Below, one piece after another: positions 47,709 to 58,709 of a DNA stretch of 64,000 nt. A program made the position numbers and the translations under genes. Positions within the stretch are counted from its first letter, which is position 1; the number at the start of each line of letters is the position of its first letter. The stretch spans positions 147,934,096 through 147,998,095 of the forward strand of contig NC_051065.1 of the NCBI RefSeq assembly GCF_004664715.2. The letters run 5' to 3'. The notes beneath the pieces are model-generated. The model did no database searches. It had not been told where the DNA came from and saw only the letters and a list, made by a program, of their open reading frames with translations. This stretch comes from Peromyscus leucopus. Taxonomy: Eukaryota > Chordata > Mammalia > Rodentia > Cricetidae.

Positions 47709-48140
47709 AAGCCTCAATGAATAGGCAGTGGTAGCACACGCCTAGCATTCCAGAGGCAGAGATCTACCTGGATCTCTGTGTGTTCAAGGATACAGCCAAG
47801 CATGGTGACTCACACCTTTAATCCCAGAAAATGAGCCTTTAATCCCAGGGAGTGATGGCAGAAAGCAGAAAGGTATATAAGGTGTGAAGACCAGAAACTA
47901 GAAGCATTTGGCTGGTTAAGTTTTCAAGCTTTCGAGAAACAGTTCAGCTTGAGACCCATTTGGATGAGGACTGAGAGGCTTCCAGTCTGAGGAAACAGGA
48001 TCAGCTGAGGAACTGGCAAGGTGAGGTGGCTGTGGCTTGTTCTCCTTCTCTGATCTTCTAGCATTCACCCCAATACCTGGCTCCAGGTTTGTTTTTATTA
48101 ACAAGACCTTCTAACAATTCATGCTACACCCATGTATCCC
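47709..48140. other. Intergenic DNA with B1 scraps
   Basis: Short B1-derived pieces lie near 47725-47850 (cggtggtagcac-like and cacctttaatcccag occurring twice). The remainder is unrecognised. Confidence 0.5.
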
Positions 48141-48144
48141 ACCC

Positions 48145-48480
48145 TTTTTTTGTTTTTTCCAGACAGGTTTTCTTTGTGTAGCCTGTGCTGTCCTGGTACT
48201 CGTTTTGTAGACTAGGCTGGCCTAGAACTTGCAGAGATCCACCTGCCTCTGCATCTGGAGTGGTGCTTCCCAAGTGCAGGAATTAAAGGCATGAGCCACC
48301 ACACGTGGCTTAAAAATAATTTTTTTTTACTTTTATGTACATTGGTGTTTTGCCTGCAAGTATGTCTGTGTGCAGGAATCACAGACAACTGTGAGCTGTA
48401 GAGTTGGTGTTGGGAATTGAACCTGGGTCCTCTGGAAGAGCAGTCAGTGCTCTTAACTGCTGAGCTATCTCTCCAGCCCT
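48145..48480 (-). repeat. Antisense B1 and B2 SINEs
   Basis: B1 at 48150-48312 (ccagacaggttttctttgtg). B2 at 48318-48480 (gtacattggtgttttgcctg ... gctgagctatctctccagccc). Confidence 0.9.
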
Positions 48481-48687
48481 TTTTTTTTTCTGTTAAGATT
48501 TTCATTCATTTTTCCTCCTTTGAGGCCTCTATTTGACTATTGAGAAGACCTCTTTAGTTCATCATGTATGTCTCTGTATATCTAATCTGTCTCTGTCACT
48601 GATTCCCATTTGAACGACCATGTAATTAAGGAAGAGACTGCTAACCATCCTCCTATCTTTAGCCCTGAGGTTAAGACAGGCAAACGG

Positions 48688-48851
48688 GCGGGCAGTGGTG
48701 GTGCAAGCTTTTAATCCCAGCACTCGGGAGGCAGAGGTAGGTGGATCTCTGTGAGTTCGAGGCCAGCCTGGGCTACCAAGTGAGTTCCAGGAAAGGCGCA
48801 AAGCTACACAGAGAAACCCTGTCTTGAAAAACCAAAAAAACAAAACAACAA

Positions 48852-48888
<37 letters not shown>
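48688..48888 (+). repeat. Young B1 SINE with target duplication
   Basis: B1 of the gaaaggcgcaaagctacaca type with a tail of about 38 A. GACAGGCAAACGG flanks it at 48675-48687 and 48889-48901. Confidence 0.95.
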
Positions 48889-48890
<2 letters not shown>

Positions 48891-48934
48891 CAGGCAAACG
48901 GTTGGGAGATTGGTGAGCCCAATGCAACAGGGAA

Positions 48935-48950
48935 TCAGTAGGGGGCGCTG
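48935..48950 (+). promoter_or_regulatory. Candidate CTCF-binding site
   Basis: TCAGTAGGGGGCGCTG matches the CTCF core (CCASYAGRKGGCRS) at all but the first position, and lies in unique DNA beside a young B1, not in a B2. It sits between the convergent genes Slc2a3 and Nanog. Binding is not shown by sequence alone. Confidence 0.5.
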
Positions 48951-49299
48951 TGATCCTCCAGGAAGTTCAATGTGACTTCCTGGAACTCTGAGCAAATCAA
49001 AGCCAGACAGTCTAGTCTGTGGTTCAGAATCCAAGTTTCAGGGTTGAAGGTACAGTTTAGGAGGCGAGAGAGCATGTGTGAGGCCCTGGGTTCCAGACCC
49101 AACTGTACAACAAGGACTTAAGCTATTTTTACATTTGAAAATGTTCATGGAAGCCAAGGACAGCAGCTAACACCTGCAGTCTTGGCTCCTGGGAGGGTTG
49201 AGTAAGGAGACTCCTCTGAGCTCAGATATAAAGGACCAATCAAGGCAATATAATGAGCCCCATAACTTTTTTTTAAAAGTGCATTGACAGTTGATGATA

Positions 49300-49765
49300 T
49301 TTTATTGTTATGTTTTCAGACAAGGTCTCACTATGGACCCCTAGCTGGCCTGAAACTCACAGAGATTCTCCTGCCTCTGCCTCCCAAGTGCTGGGATTAA
49401 AAGCATGTATCAATCATGCCCAGTAATAAAGTCTTGTTTTGTTTGTTTTGCAGACAGGGTTTCTCTGAGTAGACCTGGCTGTCCTGGAACTTGCTCTGTA
49501 GACTAGGCTGGCCTGAACTCAGAGCTCCATCTGCCTCTGCACCTGGAGTGATGGGATTAAAGGTGTGTGTCACCACCACCAGACTCGACATCAAGATGCT
49601 TCTTTTTTTAAAGATTTATTATTTATTATGTACACAGAAGAGGGCACCAGATCTCATTACAGATGGTTGTGAACTACCATGTAGTTGCTGGGAACTGAAC
49701 TCAGGACCTCTGGAAGAGCAGCCAGTGCTCTTAACCTCTGAGCCATCTCTCCAGCCCCCAAGATG
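49300..49765 (-). repeat. Two antisense B1s and an antisense B2
   Basis: B1s at about 49310-49425 and 49445-49585, then B2 at 49608-49760 with acagaagagggcaccagatc. Confidence 0.9.
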
Positions 49766-49867
49766 CTTTAATATATGTGTAAGCATGTGGGTTAAGAGAA
49801 AGAGTTGCTCAGAGGATAGTGAGGTCCCCTGAGAGTCTGAGTGTGGGCTTTCAAAGAGGCTAGCTTA

Positions 49868-50060
49868 GCCAGATGTGGTGATGCACACTTTCAATTTCAG
49901 CACTCAAGAGGCAGAGGCAGGAGGCCTCACACTCAGAGATCTGCCTGTGCGGGCCTCTGCCTCCCCAGGATCAAAAGCATACGCAAAGGGAGGCAGAGGG
50001 AGGCAGAGGCAGGTGAATCTCTGTGAATTCCAGGACAGTCAAAGGCTACTCAAGTAACTA
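49868..50060 (+). repeat. B1 with internal rearrangement
   Basis: gccagatgtggtgatgcaca start, then an inverted B1-like stretch (ctgcctctgcctccc-like) and a second gaggcagaggcaggtgaatc segment. Two partial B1s appear joined. Confidence 0.7.
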
Positions 50061-50397
50061 GGAGAAAAGAGGAAATTCAGCAGCTGAGCAGGGCAGTAAT
50101 AAAGGGGGGGCACGTGGTTATCATGATTACATTTATTTGTTTTGGGGAGTAGGGGAGGGGTGCACGCCACTGCCTGCCTGTGGTGATCAGGGGACAACTT
50201 TATGGAGCTCTTTCTTCTCTCTTTCCATCGTGGGGGTCTGAGAGACTGACTCCAGTCTTCAGGCTTGGCTTGTAGTGAGCACCTCTGCCCAGAGACATAT
50301 TGCAGGCCAGTCTTTGGGTTTTGCTGTTCCTTTTGAGGCAGGGTCTCAATATGCAGCCCTGGTTAGTCTGAAACTCACTGTAAAGAGCAAGTAGGTG

Positions 50398-50470
50398 GGC
50401 TGGAGAGATGGCTCAGTGGTTAAGAGCACTAGCCGTTCTTCCAGATTCATTTTAATTAGCAATTAATTGT

Positions 50471-50520
<50 letters not shown>

Positions 50521-50680
50521 TGTACATGTGTACAGGTGCCTAGGCAAGCCAGAGGCAGGGCATCCCCTGGAGCTGGAGTTCACTATGAAGCAGCCTACCC
50601 TGGTGCTGGGAACAGAACCCAGTCAGTCCTCTGGAAGAGTAGGAAGTACTTTTAACTGCTGAGGTGTCTCTTCAGCCCCA
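50398..50680. repeat. Truncated B2 (+) next to B2 (-) with (GT)n
   Basis: gggctggagagatggctcag breaks off at cttccag near 50445. A GT run at 50470-50519 leads into an antisense B2 body ending gtgtctcttcagcccc. Confidence 0.85.
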
Positions 50681-51476
50681 AGACAATCTAATTTGGGTCT
50701 TAATTCACCATGTATAATAAGTCACCTTAAAAGCTTGAAAAGGTCACCCCAAAATTAGCTAACATGATAGGAGAGAAACTGAAAAGAAAACTCGTCCTCG
50801 CCAGCCTGCCTTCCCCCACCTTCTCCCTTAGAAACTCCTGCTGACTCTCATCTCTCGTCCCAAAGCGAAGAGGGTGTTACCTTCAGTTTATATCAGTGTG
50901 AAACTTCAGTCTACCTAGATTTTCTACCTTCAGCTGGCATTTCCTTTTGAACCTGAGGGATCAAGCATGCTGGATTGAGTTTGCCTGAGTCTGGACGGTA
51001 TAGACTCCAAAGTCAGAAGCACAGGCTGCCTTGGTCAGTGACTCCCAAGTGCTGGCTTCTTAGGGTAAAGGAAAAGGTTAATTCTGTTTTGAATAAACCC
51101 TGAGTCTTCAGAAAACCCGGTGGTAAACTACAAAGCAAAGACAGACAGCTGCCAGACAGAGGAGGGAGAGGGGGCCAAGGGGGAGAAAAAGAGAATTTGT
51201 TAAATAAAGAAGTCAGTTGGGGGTCCCACCACAGCTTGGGCCTCAGGACTCAGTTGACGACGAAGGCATTTGAATAGCTCCCTTGGTGAGAAGCTGAAGC
51301 GAAAAGCCGAGGGACGCTGCAGCTGGGAAGGCTTTCTCAGTCAGTGCCTCTCCTGGGTGGTTGGTGGAATCTCCTCGACCCTGAAAAAGAGCAAAGCCAA
51401 AGATAATAATCAAGATTCTCACACTGAAGATCGAGAGTGCAGGTCAATGGAACAGCCCTGGATTTGGTCCCCACAA

Positions 51477-51479
<3 letters not shown>
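50681..51479. other. Unique intergenic DNA, nothing recognised
   Basis: About 800 bp without SINE cores. The plus-strand frame at 51270-51548 runs into a CA repeat and has no family match. Confidence 0.5.
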
Positions 51480-51518
<39 letters not shown>

Positions 51519-51540
51519 ACGCACACGCACACACATGCAC
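51480..51540. repeat. (CA)n/(GCACAC)n microsatellite
   Basis: A CA run of about 28 bp, then four GCACAC-type units. Confidence 0.97.
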
Positions 51541-51824
51541 ACTGCTAGAATCCCATTAAATCAATTAACCTGTAAAGACTTGAAGTGGCCTCTGCAAGCG
51601 TAGTTAGAGTTTGTGGAGAAGGCCATGATGCATCTCTGAGACACCAGCCATCTCCACTGATGGGAATGGTCACAAGAACTAAAGAAAGACAAGGACAGAA
51701 GATGGAGAGTGAGAATTTTAGGTGTAATTAGTCTGGGCTTTGCTGAAGGATACTCCCTAGCCTCTATGAATGTACCCTCTGTAGCACAGTGAGGGACAAT
51801 ATTACTTGGTCTTTTTTTTTTTTT

Positions 51825-52462
51825 AGATACATTTATTTGTTTTATGTATATGAGTGCTCTATTTACTTTATGCCAGAAGATTGCACCAGATCCCATTACA
51901 GATGGTTGTGAGCCATCATGTGGGTGCTGGGAATTGAACTCAGGACCTCTGGAAGAGCAGCCAGTGCTCTTAACAGCTGAGCCATCTCTCCAGCCCCAAT
52001 ATTTCTTATTGCCAAGGCCTCTCCTTAGCTGAGTAGCAGCTATGGAACCTCCTTGCAGTGCTTTGGGGTGGGCTGGGCATCCTGGTGAGTGGTCCTGAGT
52101 TGCTGATGTCGTGACTGACAGGCAAGGCTGTTTACTTGTGGTGATTGCTATGTGTTCCAGCTTCTTCCATGTTTTTCTGTGCTGTGTTTTAGCTGAATCT
52201 AGTACGGCTGACCAATGACTAGGTCATCTATGATGAATACATTAGAAGTCACATTAACTTAACTTCCTTTTCTTTTTTAATTAATTAATTATTTATTTAT
52301 ATTCTATGCATGAGTGCTCTGCATGTATACCTGCACACCAGAAGAGGCATCAGATCCCACTATAGATGGCTGTGAGCCACCATGTGGGTGCTGGGAATTG
52401 AACCCGGGCCCTCTGGAAGAGCAGTCAGTGCTCTTAACCGCTGAGCCATCTCTCCAGCCCCT
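51825..52462 (-). repeat. Two antisense B2 SINEs
   Basis: Copies at about 51825-51998 and 52290-52462, both ending gccatctctccagccc and containing gatcccattacagatgg- or gatcccactatagatgg-type text. Confidence 0.93.
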
Positions 52463-53125
52463 TAACTTTTTATCTCACAGCAAAACTGAACGTTTACACA
52501 CCAACTACACCAGATGAATGTTCACCGTTTGCTTTTTCGATGAATTGAAATCTTTCCTGATGACTCTCCTACCCCACCCTCACCCTTAAGCCCCAAACTC
52601 ACTTCTGAAACCACACAGCCTCCCGTCCTATTACCTGTAATGACACTTGGCATCCCCCAAGCAGGTGGGCGGTGAAGCTCAGGGAAGAAGAGCCTTGGCC
52701 AGAATCAGGAAGCCCCGGATTTAATCCCCAGGTGACACAAAAACAAGAGAATGCTGAGACTCTGGTTCCCGCGGCTCTCGCTGAAACACTAGGTGTGCTT
52801 TGGGGTGGGGGCGGGGCGCTCCCGTGTCAATTCCTGTTCCTTAGGAATAAAAACCACTTTCCTGGCTCGCTGTTGAGTATTCGGTCTTCCAGAACTGGAG
52901 TTTGAGTCACAGCAGCCATGTCAGGGGGATCACAAACACCTGGAACTTCATTTCCGGGGGCATCTAATGCCTCTGGCCTCCTCAGGGCACACACCCATAC
53001 ACATACCTGTGATTTAAAAAAATAAAAACTTTTTAAAAATATTCATTTCTTATTCTGGCCTCCTGCTCTGGTTACCATGTCAACTATTGTGGAATAATCC
53101 TCCCAAACTGTAAGAAAAAAAAAAA
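52463..53125. other. Unique intergenic DNA with an ID-like scrap
   Basis: A weak ID-like patch lies near 52670-52740 (gtgaagctcagggaagaaga, gatttaatccccagg), and a B2-like tail near 52925-53040. No exon recognised. Confidence 0.45.
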
Positions 53126-53129
53126 ATTC

Positions 53130-53595
53130 CTGGGGCTGGAGAGACTTTTTCAGTGGCCAAGAACATCGATTCTTGCAGAGGACCCAGGTTCTATTCCCAG
53201 TGCCTACAACCATTCTCAACTGTAGATCCGGGGATCCGACCCCTTCCCATCTCAGGCACCAGGCATGCGGGGGATGTATATACATACATACACAGGCAGG
53301 CAAAACTTTTTTTCTTTTTTTTTTTTTTCGTTTCGCACTTTTTCACTCACAGACCAGGCGATCTTTGTGTGAGCCCTGGCTACCAAGTGAGCTCAGAAAG
53401 CGCGCTCACAGGCCTGTCTGGCCGTCCTGGAACTCACTCTGTAGACCAGGCTGGCCTCGAACTCACAGAGATCCACCTGGCTCTGCCTCCTGAGTGCTGG
53501 GATTAAAGGTGTGCGCCACCACACCCAGCATAGGCAAAACTTTCATGCACATAAAATAAAAAAATCTAAAAAAAAAAAAAAAAAAAAAAAAGATT
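53130..53595 (+). repeat. B2 SINE interrupted by an antisense B1-type insert
   Basis: B2 begins gggctggagagactttttca. At about 53310-53531 an antisense B1-type sequence with an unusual poly(T)-proximal part is inserted, flanked by AGGCAAAACTTT at 53298-53309 and 53532-53543. The B2 then ends with a run of about 24 A. Confidence 0.88.
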
Positions 53596-53964
53596 CCTTT
53601 TGCTTGATACTTTTAGGAAAGGAACAGGCTTGTCTGTATCTGCCAGCCTTCGTAAAAATAAAGGTAGAGCAAATGCTGTTTTCAAAACTTCACTCTTCTG
53701 CTCCCAGTGTTATCTAGCTATATCAGGACCCAACTGAAAGCAGACACGCAGCCATCAATAATGTAAGAAAAAGCAGCATGGTTCTGTAGGAGATCCCTCA
53801 TTTTGGAGAAGCCTAACGGTGCATGCCTATAATTCCAAGCATACACTTGAAGACTCTAGGCCAGCATACCAATGACAATTATATATCCCTGTCTATTGGC
53901 ACACTGGTTCTGAAAACCAAGAACAGAAAAAGCCTGTGTTCATCAACAAAAGGATTTTTAAAAA

Positions 53965-54390
53965 TGTGTATTCTTCTTTTTATGTTTATGGGTATTTAGC
54001 CTGCATGTATGTTTGTGTACATGTCAGTAGACTACAGAAACCAGATGTGCTGGAACTGATATTGTAGACAGTTGTGAGATGCCAAGTGGGTGTTGGGAAT
54101 TGAATCTGGGTCCTGTCAGGGAAGCCAGTGAGTGCTCTTAACCTCTAAACCTTTCTCCAGCCTTTTACCATAGTTTGGTTAAGGTATAGATAATGCATTT
54201 TTGAGGTATAAAGAAAGCAATTACATCCAGGCATGTGGTACATGCTTTTAATCCTTGCCTTGAACACAGGCAGACACAGGGAGATCTCTGTGGATATGAG
54301 GCCAGCCTGGTCAACATGGTGAGTTCCAGGACAGCCAGGACTACATACTGAGACCCTGTTTCAAAACAAACAAAAAATCCCACTACATTC
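53965..54390. repeat. Antisense B2 and sense B1
   Basis: B2 at about 53965-54165 (ttatgggtatttagcctgca). B1 at 54225-54385 (ccaggcatgtggtacatgct, tgagaccctgtttcaaaac). Confidence 0.85.
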
Positions 54391-54960
54391 GTTTCTAGAG
54401 AAATGGACAGACTTGGGCGACACTGCACTGGCCAATCTTGTGTCTTCCTTCCCTGGCTGTTGGTTTGGCTTGTTTACACGGAGTGTCTGTGCCCACGTGT
54501 ACAGTGTGCACATCGGTGTGTACGGCTGAGAGCAGAGGAAGGTTCACACAAGAGTTGGTTCTCCCCCTTCCAGCCTGTGGATTCCAGGGATCTAAGGAGG
54601 GTCAGACCAGGCAGCAGGGTCATTTCCACACTGGGCCATCTCACCAGTGCTGTGGGTTTGGGTGACAGGGCCTCACTATGTAGCCTTGGCTAGCCTCAAA
54701 CTTCATGTATCCACTCACGATGAGCACCATGTCATGTGCTGAGTGTTTTGCTTGTTTGTTTTAAAGACAAAGCCTGTCCAGCTCTGGTGGGCCTTGAACT
54801 TTTCTTGATTCCCCCATTCAGCCTCAAGTGTTGGCAACATAGTAGATTTAAGGCCAGCTTGGGTTACATGAGACTTTGTCTCACATACCAAAAATATGTA
54901 TATTGACGCCACTAGGTGAAAGCAAGACAGAGATCGGACCACTAAAGGTAAAGTTAGTGC
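54391..54960. other. Intergenic DNA between L1/SINE block and Nanog
   Basis: Diverged B1-like pieces lie near 54660-54740 and 54835-54890. Otherwise unrecognised. Confidence 0.45.
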
Positions 54961-54966
54961 TTTATT
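54961..54966 (-). terminator. Nanog: Candidate Nanog polyadenylation signal
   Basis: AATAAA on the minus strand (read GTAAAATAAAGC), about 1.4 kb after the Nanog stop. Mouse Nanog has a 3' UTR of roughly 1 kb including a SINE, so the distance is plausible. Other signals cannot be excluded. Confidence 0.4.
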
Positions 54967-55505
54967 TTACTTAATCTAGTCAAACAGGCATTGCATTATT
55001 GTGGTACAGTAACTATAAACCTCTCTCTACAGATATTAACATAGCAGTACTCACAGTGAAACTCTAAAGAGAGGGAGGACATCAACAAGGCACACTGAAC
55101 AGGTAAAGACTCCTAACTGCCAAAACAGAAGTCCTCCTTCAACCAAAGCTTTCCTTTTATTTTGTTGAGACATCATCTTATTATTTACATATAGTCCAGG
55201 CTAGTCTTGAATTTACTGTGTATCGGGGCTAGCCTCAAACTCGTGATCCTTTTGCCTCATCCGCTAGAGTGGCCTCCACATCTGAATGAATCTTTATACT
55301 CTTCACACGTTTAGATTCTGCATCCTAAAGATACCCCAAAATACTGGATCCTTAGCTAGTGCCACCATGTCCGTTTCTGTAGCAGGCAACTTATTCAAAC
55401 CTCCTTCTTCAGACTCCAGATAAACCCCACCCCTCAGCCCAACACACCCAAACTACACCAAGACCCAAGCTTCTAAGGAAAAGACAAGCCAGGATCAGGG
55501 TGGGT

Positions 55506-55507
<2 letters not shown>

Positions 55508-55556
<49 letters not shown>
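55508..55556. repeat. (TG)n microsatellite
   Basis: About 24 TG units, inside the presumed Nanog 3' UTR if the 54961 signal is used. Confidence 0.95.
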
Positions 55557-55557
<1 letters not shown>

Positions 55558-55744
55558 AGGGTACAGTTTAGTGTCTCCAAAGCCCTTAGGTCATCTCCAG
55601 CACAACACTAAAGGAAAAGCTACACAGCTCTAAGACAGTGCACCCTGGAAGAGCTGCAAACAGAACACAGTGGCTGAGTGGGTGCCCAGCATGTTCAAGG
55701 TCCTAGATTTGCTCTCCGGCACCAAAAGAATAAAAATAAAAACT

Positions 55745-56190
55745 ATATAAACATCTTTAATCGCAGCACTCAGGAGGCAGAGGCTCTCTGTGAGTTCGAG
55801 GCTAGTCTGGACTACAGAATGAGTTCCAGGAAAGGCTCCAAAGCTACATACATAGAGAACCTTGTCTCAAAAAACAAAAAAACAAAACAAAAAAATCTTT
55901 GGAAGAAGTTTGGTGTGGTGGTACACCAGCACTCGGGAAGCAGAGAGATTTGAGGCCAGCCCCGTCTACAGGGTAAGTTCTAGACAGCCAGGGATACACA
56001 GAGAAACCCTGTCTTTTTTTTTTAAATATTTATTTAAGTATACAGCATTCCATCTGCATGTACACCTGAATGCCAGAAGAGGGCACCATATCTCATAGAT
56101 GGTTGTGAGCTACCATGTGGTTGGGAATCGAACTCGGGACCTCTGGAAGGTCAGCCAAGACTCTTAACCCATGAGCCATCTCTCCAGTCC
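55745..56190. repeat. Two B1-derived SINEs and an antisense B2 in Nanog 3' flank
   Basis: B1 pieces at about 55745-55890 and 55910-56012 (+). Antisense B2 at about 56020-56190 with agaagagggcaccatatctc and gagccatctctccagtcct. Confidence 0.88.
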
Positions 56191-56283
56191 TGAAATCCTG
56201 TCTTGAAAGACCAAAAATCTTTAAAAGAAGAAATCCAGCCACTGCCCTGACTTTAAACTGAATCATCTGTCCACTCCTTGCTA

Positions 56284-56335
56284 CCCCCCAACCCCCGTCC
56301 CCCACCGTCCCCCTCCCCCCTCCCCCCCCTCCCCC
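56284..56335 (-). other. G-rich, quadruplex-capable run after the Nanog stop
   Basis: The plus strand is a C run with single-base breaks, so the Nanog mRNA strand has at least seven runs of four or more G, beginning about 30 nt after the stop codon. This exceeds what an intramolecular G-quadruplex needs. Folding in vivo is inferred. Confidence 0.7.
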
Positions 56336-56364
56336 GCTCCGAGTGTTCAGACGTTCAGGAGTAA

Positions 56365-56802
56365 TTACAAGCCTGGTGGGGTGCTAAAATACACATGGCT
56401 TCCCCCAGTGGCTGCCAAACTCGCCCCCACATCACCAGCAGAGAAGGTTTGCTGATACTGCATGTAAGGCTGCAGAGAGTCATCTCCAAAGTTATGGAAA
56501 GGAGTGTTCCAAGCCTGACTATTCCAGGCTTGAGAATACCAAGACTGAGTGTTCCAGACCTGGGTGTTCCAATCTGGGTCGGTCAAGGCCTGATTGCTCC
56601 AAGCTAGGCTGGTCAAGGCCTGGTTGCTGCAAGTTGAGTTGGTCCAGGTCTGGTTACTGCTAGTTGGGTTGGTCCAGGTCTGGTAGCTCCAAGTATTGGT
56701 CAAAGTCTGACTGTCCCACACTGAAGGGCTTCCAGATGTGTTCAGACAGCCCTGGGGATAGCTGGAATGGAGGCTGGGATACTCCACAATCGCAGAGCCC
56801 TT
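56365..56802 (-). CDS. Nanog: Nanog coding exon 4
   Basis: 145 codons plus TAA, residues 167-311. Begins [10 protein letters not shown], then the W-repeat, HNFGDD and YFSTPPGL. The first in-frame stop interrupts what should be a longer C terminus. Confidence 0.95.
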   Translation of the reverse strand, partial: KGSAIVEYPSLHSSYPQGCLNTSGSPSVWDSQTLTNTWSYQTWTNPTSSNQTWTNSTCSNQALTSLAWSNQALTDPDWNTQVWNTQSWYSQAWNSQAWNTPFHNFGDDSLQPYMQYQQTFSAGDVGASLAATGGSHVYFSTPPGL

Positions 56803-58135
56803 CTAAAAGAGGTGGTTAACTCAATGAGTAAAAAAGGAAATCTAAAGTCGTAAGCTGAAGAAATATGAAAAAAGATCACTATGATGGTACATGCCTCTAA
56901 TCCCAGCGCTCCAGAGACAGAGGCAGGAGGATCCCTGACTGTCGGGGCTACATGAGACCCTATCTCAAAAAATGAAAAAGATCACAAGAAAGAGCTCTTG
57001 GGCTGGGCGTTGTGGCGCACGCCTTTAATCCCAGCACTGGGAGCCAGAGGCAGGAGGATCTCTGTGAGTTCAAGGCCAGCCTGGTCTACAGAGTGAGTTC
57101 CAGGAAAGGCTCGAAAGCTACACAGAGAAACCCTGCCTCGAAAAACGGGGGGTGGTCGGGGGACTTGAAGGGGGAGAGAGGGATGGGAGGCATGAGACTG
57201 ATGGAGCACAGTTAACAGGATGGGACTGAAAAGCAGCCAGAGGTTCAGAACCACTGACTATTTGTCCAGGGAACCTGGGCTCCGCTGCCAGCTCCCCAAC
57301 ACCCACGGATGGGCCACACCCAGATGATGTAGTCACATACGAAATAAGATGGGGGCAGAAAAGAAAAGTCTGTGAAGTGTCCTGTTACCTGAGTCACACC
57401 GTTGCTCTTCTGCCACTGGCTTTTCTGCCATCGCTTACATTTCATTCTTTGGTTTTGGAACCAGGTCTTAACCTGCAGAAAGTGACAGGACTTTTTAAAA
57501 ATGCAGACAAGAGCAACAGACTGCTCTTCCAGAGGACGCAGGTTCAATTCCCGGCTCCCACAGGGTGATTCACAACCATCTCTAACTCCAGCGCCGGGCA
57601 ACCTGACGCCCTCTTCTGGCCTCCCAGGAGCACTACAGGATACCCAGACATACATGGAGGTAAAACACCCATCTACGTATAGACATGCAACCAAAAAAAA
57701 AAAAAATTGTTTATTTATTATTAGCATGGTTTTTCGAGACAGGGTTTCTCTGTGTAGCTTTGTGCCTTTCCTGGATCTCGCTCTGTAGACCAGGCTGGCC
57801 TCAAACTCATAGAGATCTGCCTGGCTCTGCCTCCTGAGTGCTGGGATTAAAGACGTTCGCCACCACCGCCCGGCTCCGCTTTTTTGTTTTTATTGAGAGA
57901 GTTTTGCTGAGTTGCAGGCTGGCCTGGCCTCCTGAACATCCTGTCTCCCTCTTGGGTGCTGACTTTAGCTGTGCGGTGCCTTTCATTCCAGTCGGCAACT
58001 TCACCATTAAAAACAGACAGCTGAGCAATGGTGGTGCACACCTTTAATTCCCAGAACCTGAGAGGGTGAGGCAGGTGGATCTAAGTTTGAGGTCAGCCTG
58101 GTCTACAGAGAGAGTTCCAGAGAGAAACCCTGTCT

Positions 58136-58169
<34 letters not shown>

Positions 58170-58673
58170 ATGCCACCGCCCACCCTACCCCACCCCCAAA
58201 AAAAGATAGACTGTAAAATCTCTTCATCCCACATCAAAAGTGTAGCTTTATGTGTTTGTGTGTCTGCTTGGGTGTGTACAAGTGAGTACAGGTTCCCTCA
58301 AGGCCAGAAAACATGTGTGAGACCCCCTGGAGCAGGAATAAATTACATGGGTAGCTGTGAGCTGCCTAATGAGACCCTAACTCCCTCCCTCCCGTGCTTG
58401 TGATCACAGAGTCATCTTCCCTACCCATTATTCGCTTTCTTTTTTTCAAGACAGGGTTTCTCTGTGTAGCTCTGGCTGTCTCAGAACTCACCAGGCTGGC
58501 CTGGAACTCAAGAGACCATCAGCCCCTGCCTCAGAATTCTGGGATTAAAGGCCTGTGCCACTGTCTCCCTCAAATATGGAGCTCTTCAGATTGTACCATT
58601 GATGCCCAGAAGCTAGGCTGGTCTTCTCTACACTGTCAAAGTTTTAGCATATGTGCTGCTGAAGAGAGCACTT

Positions 58674-58709
<36 letters not shown>

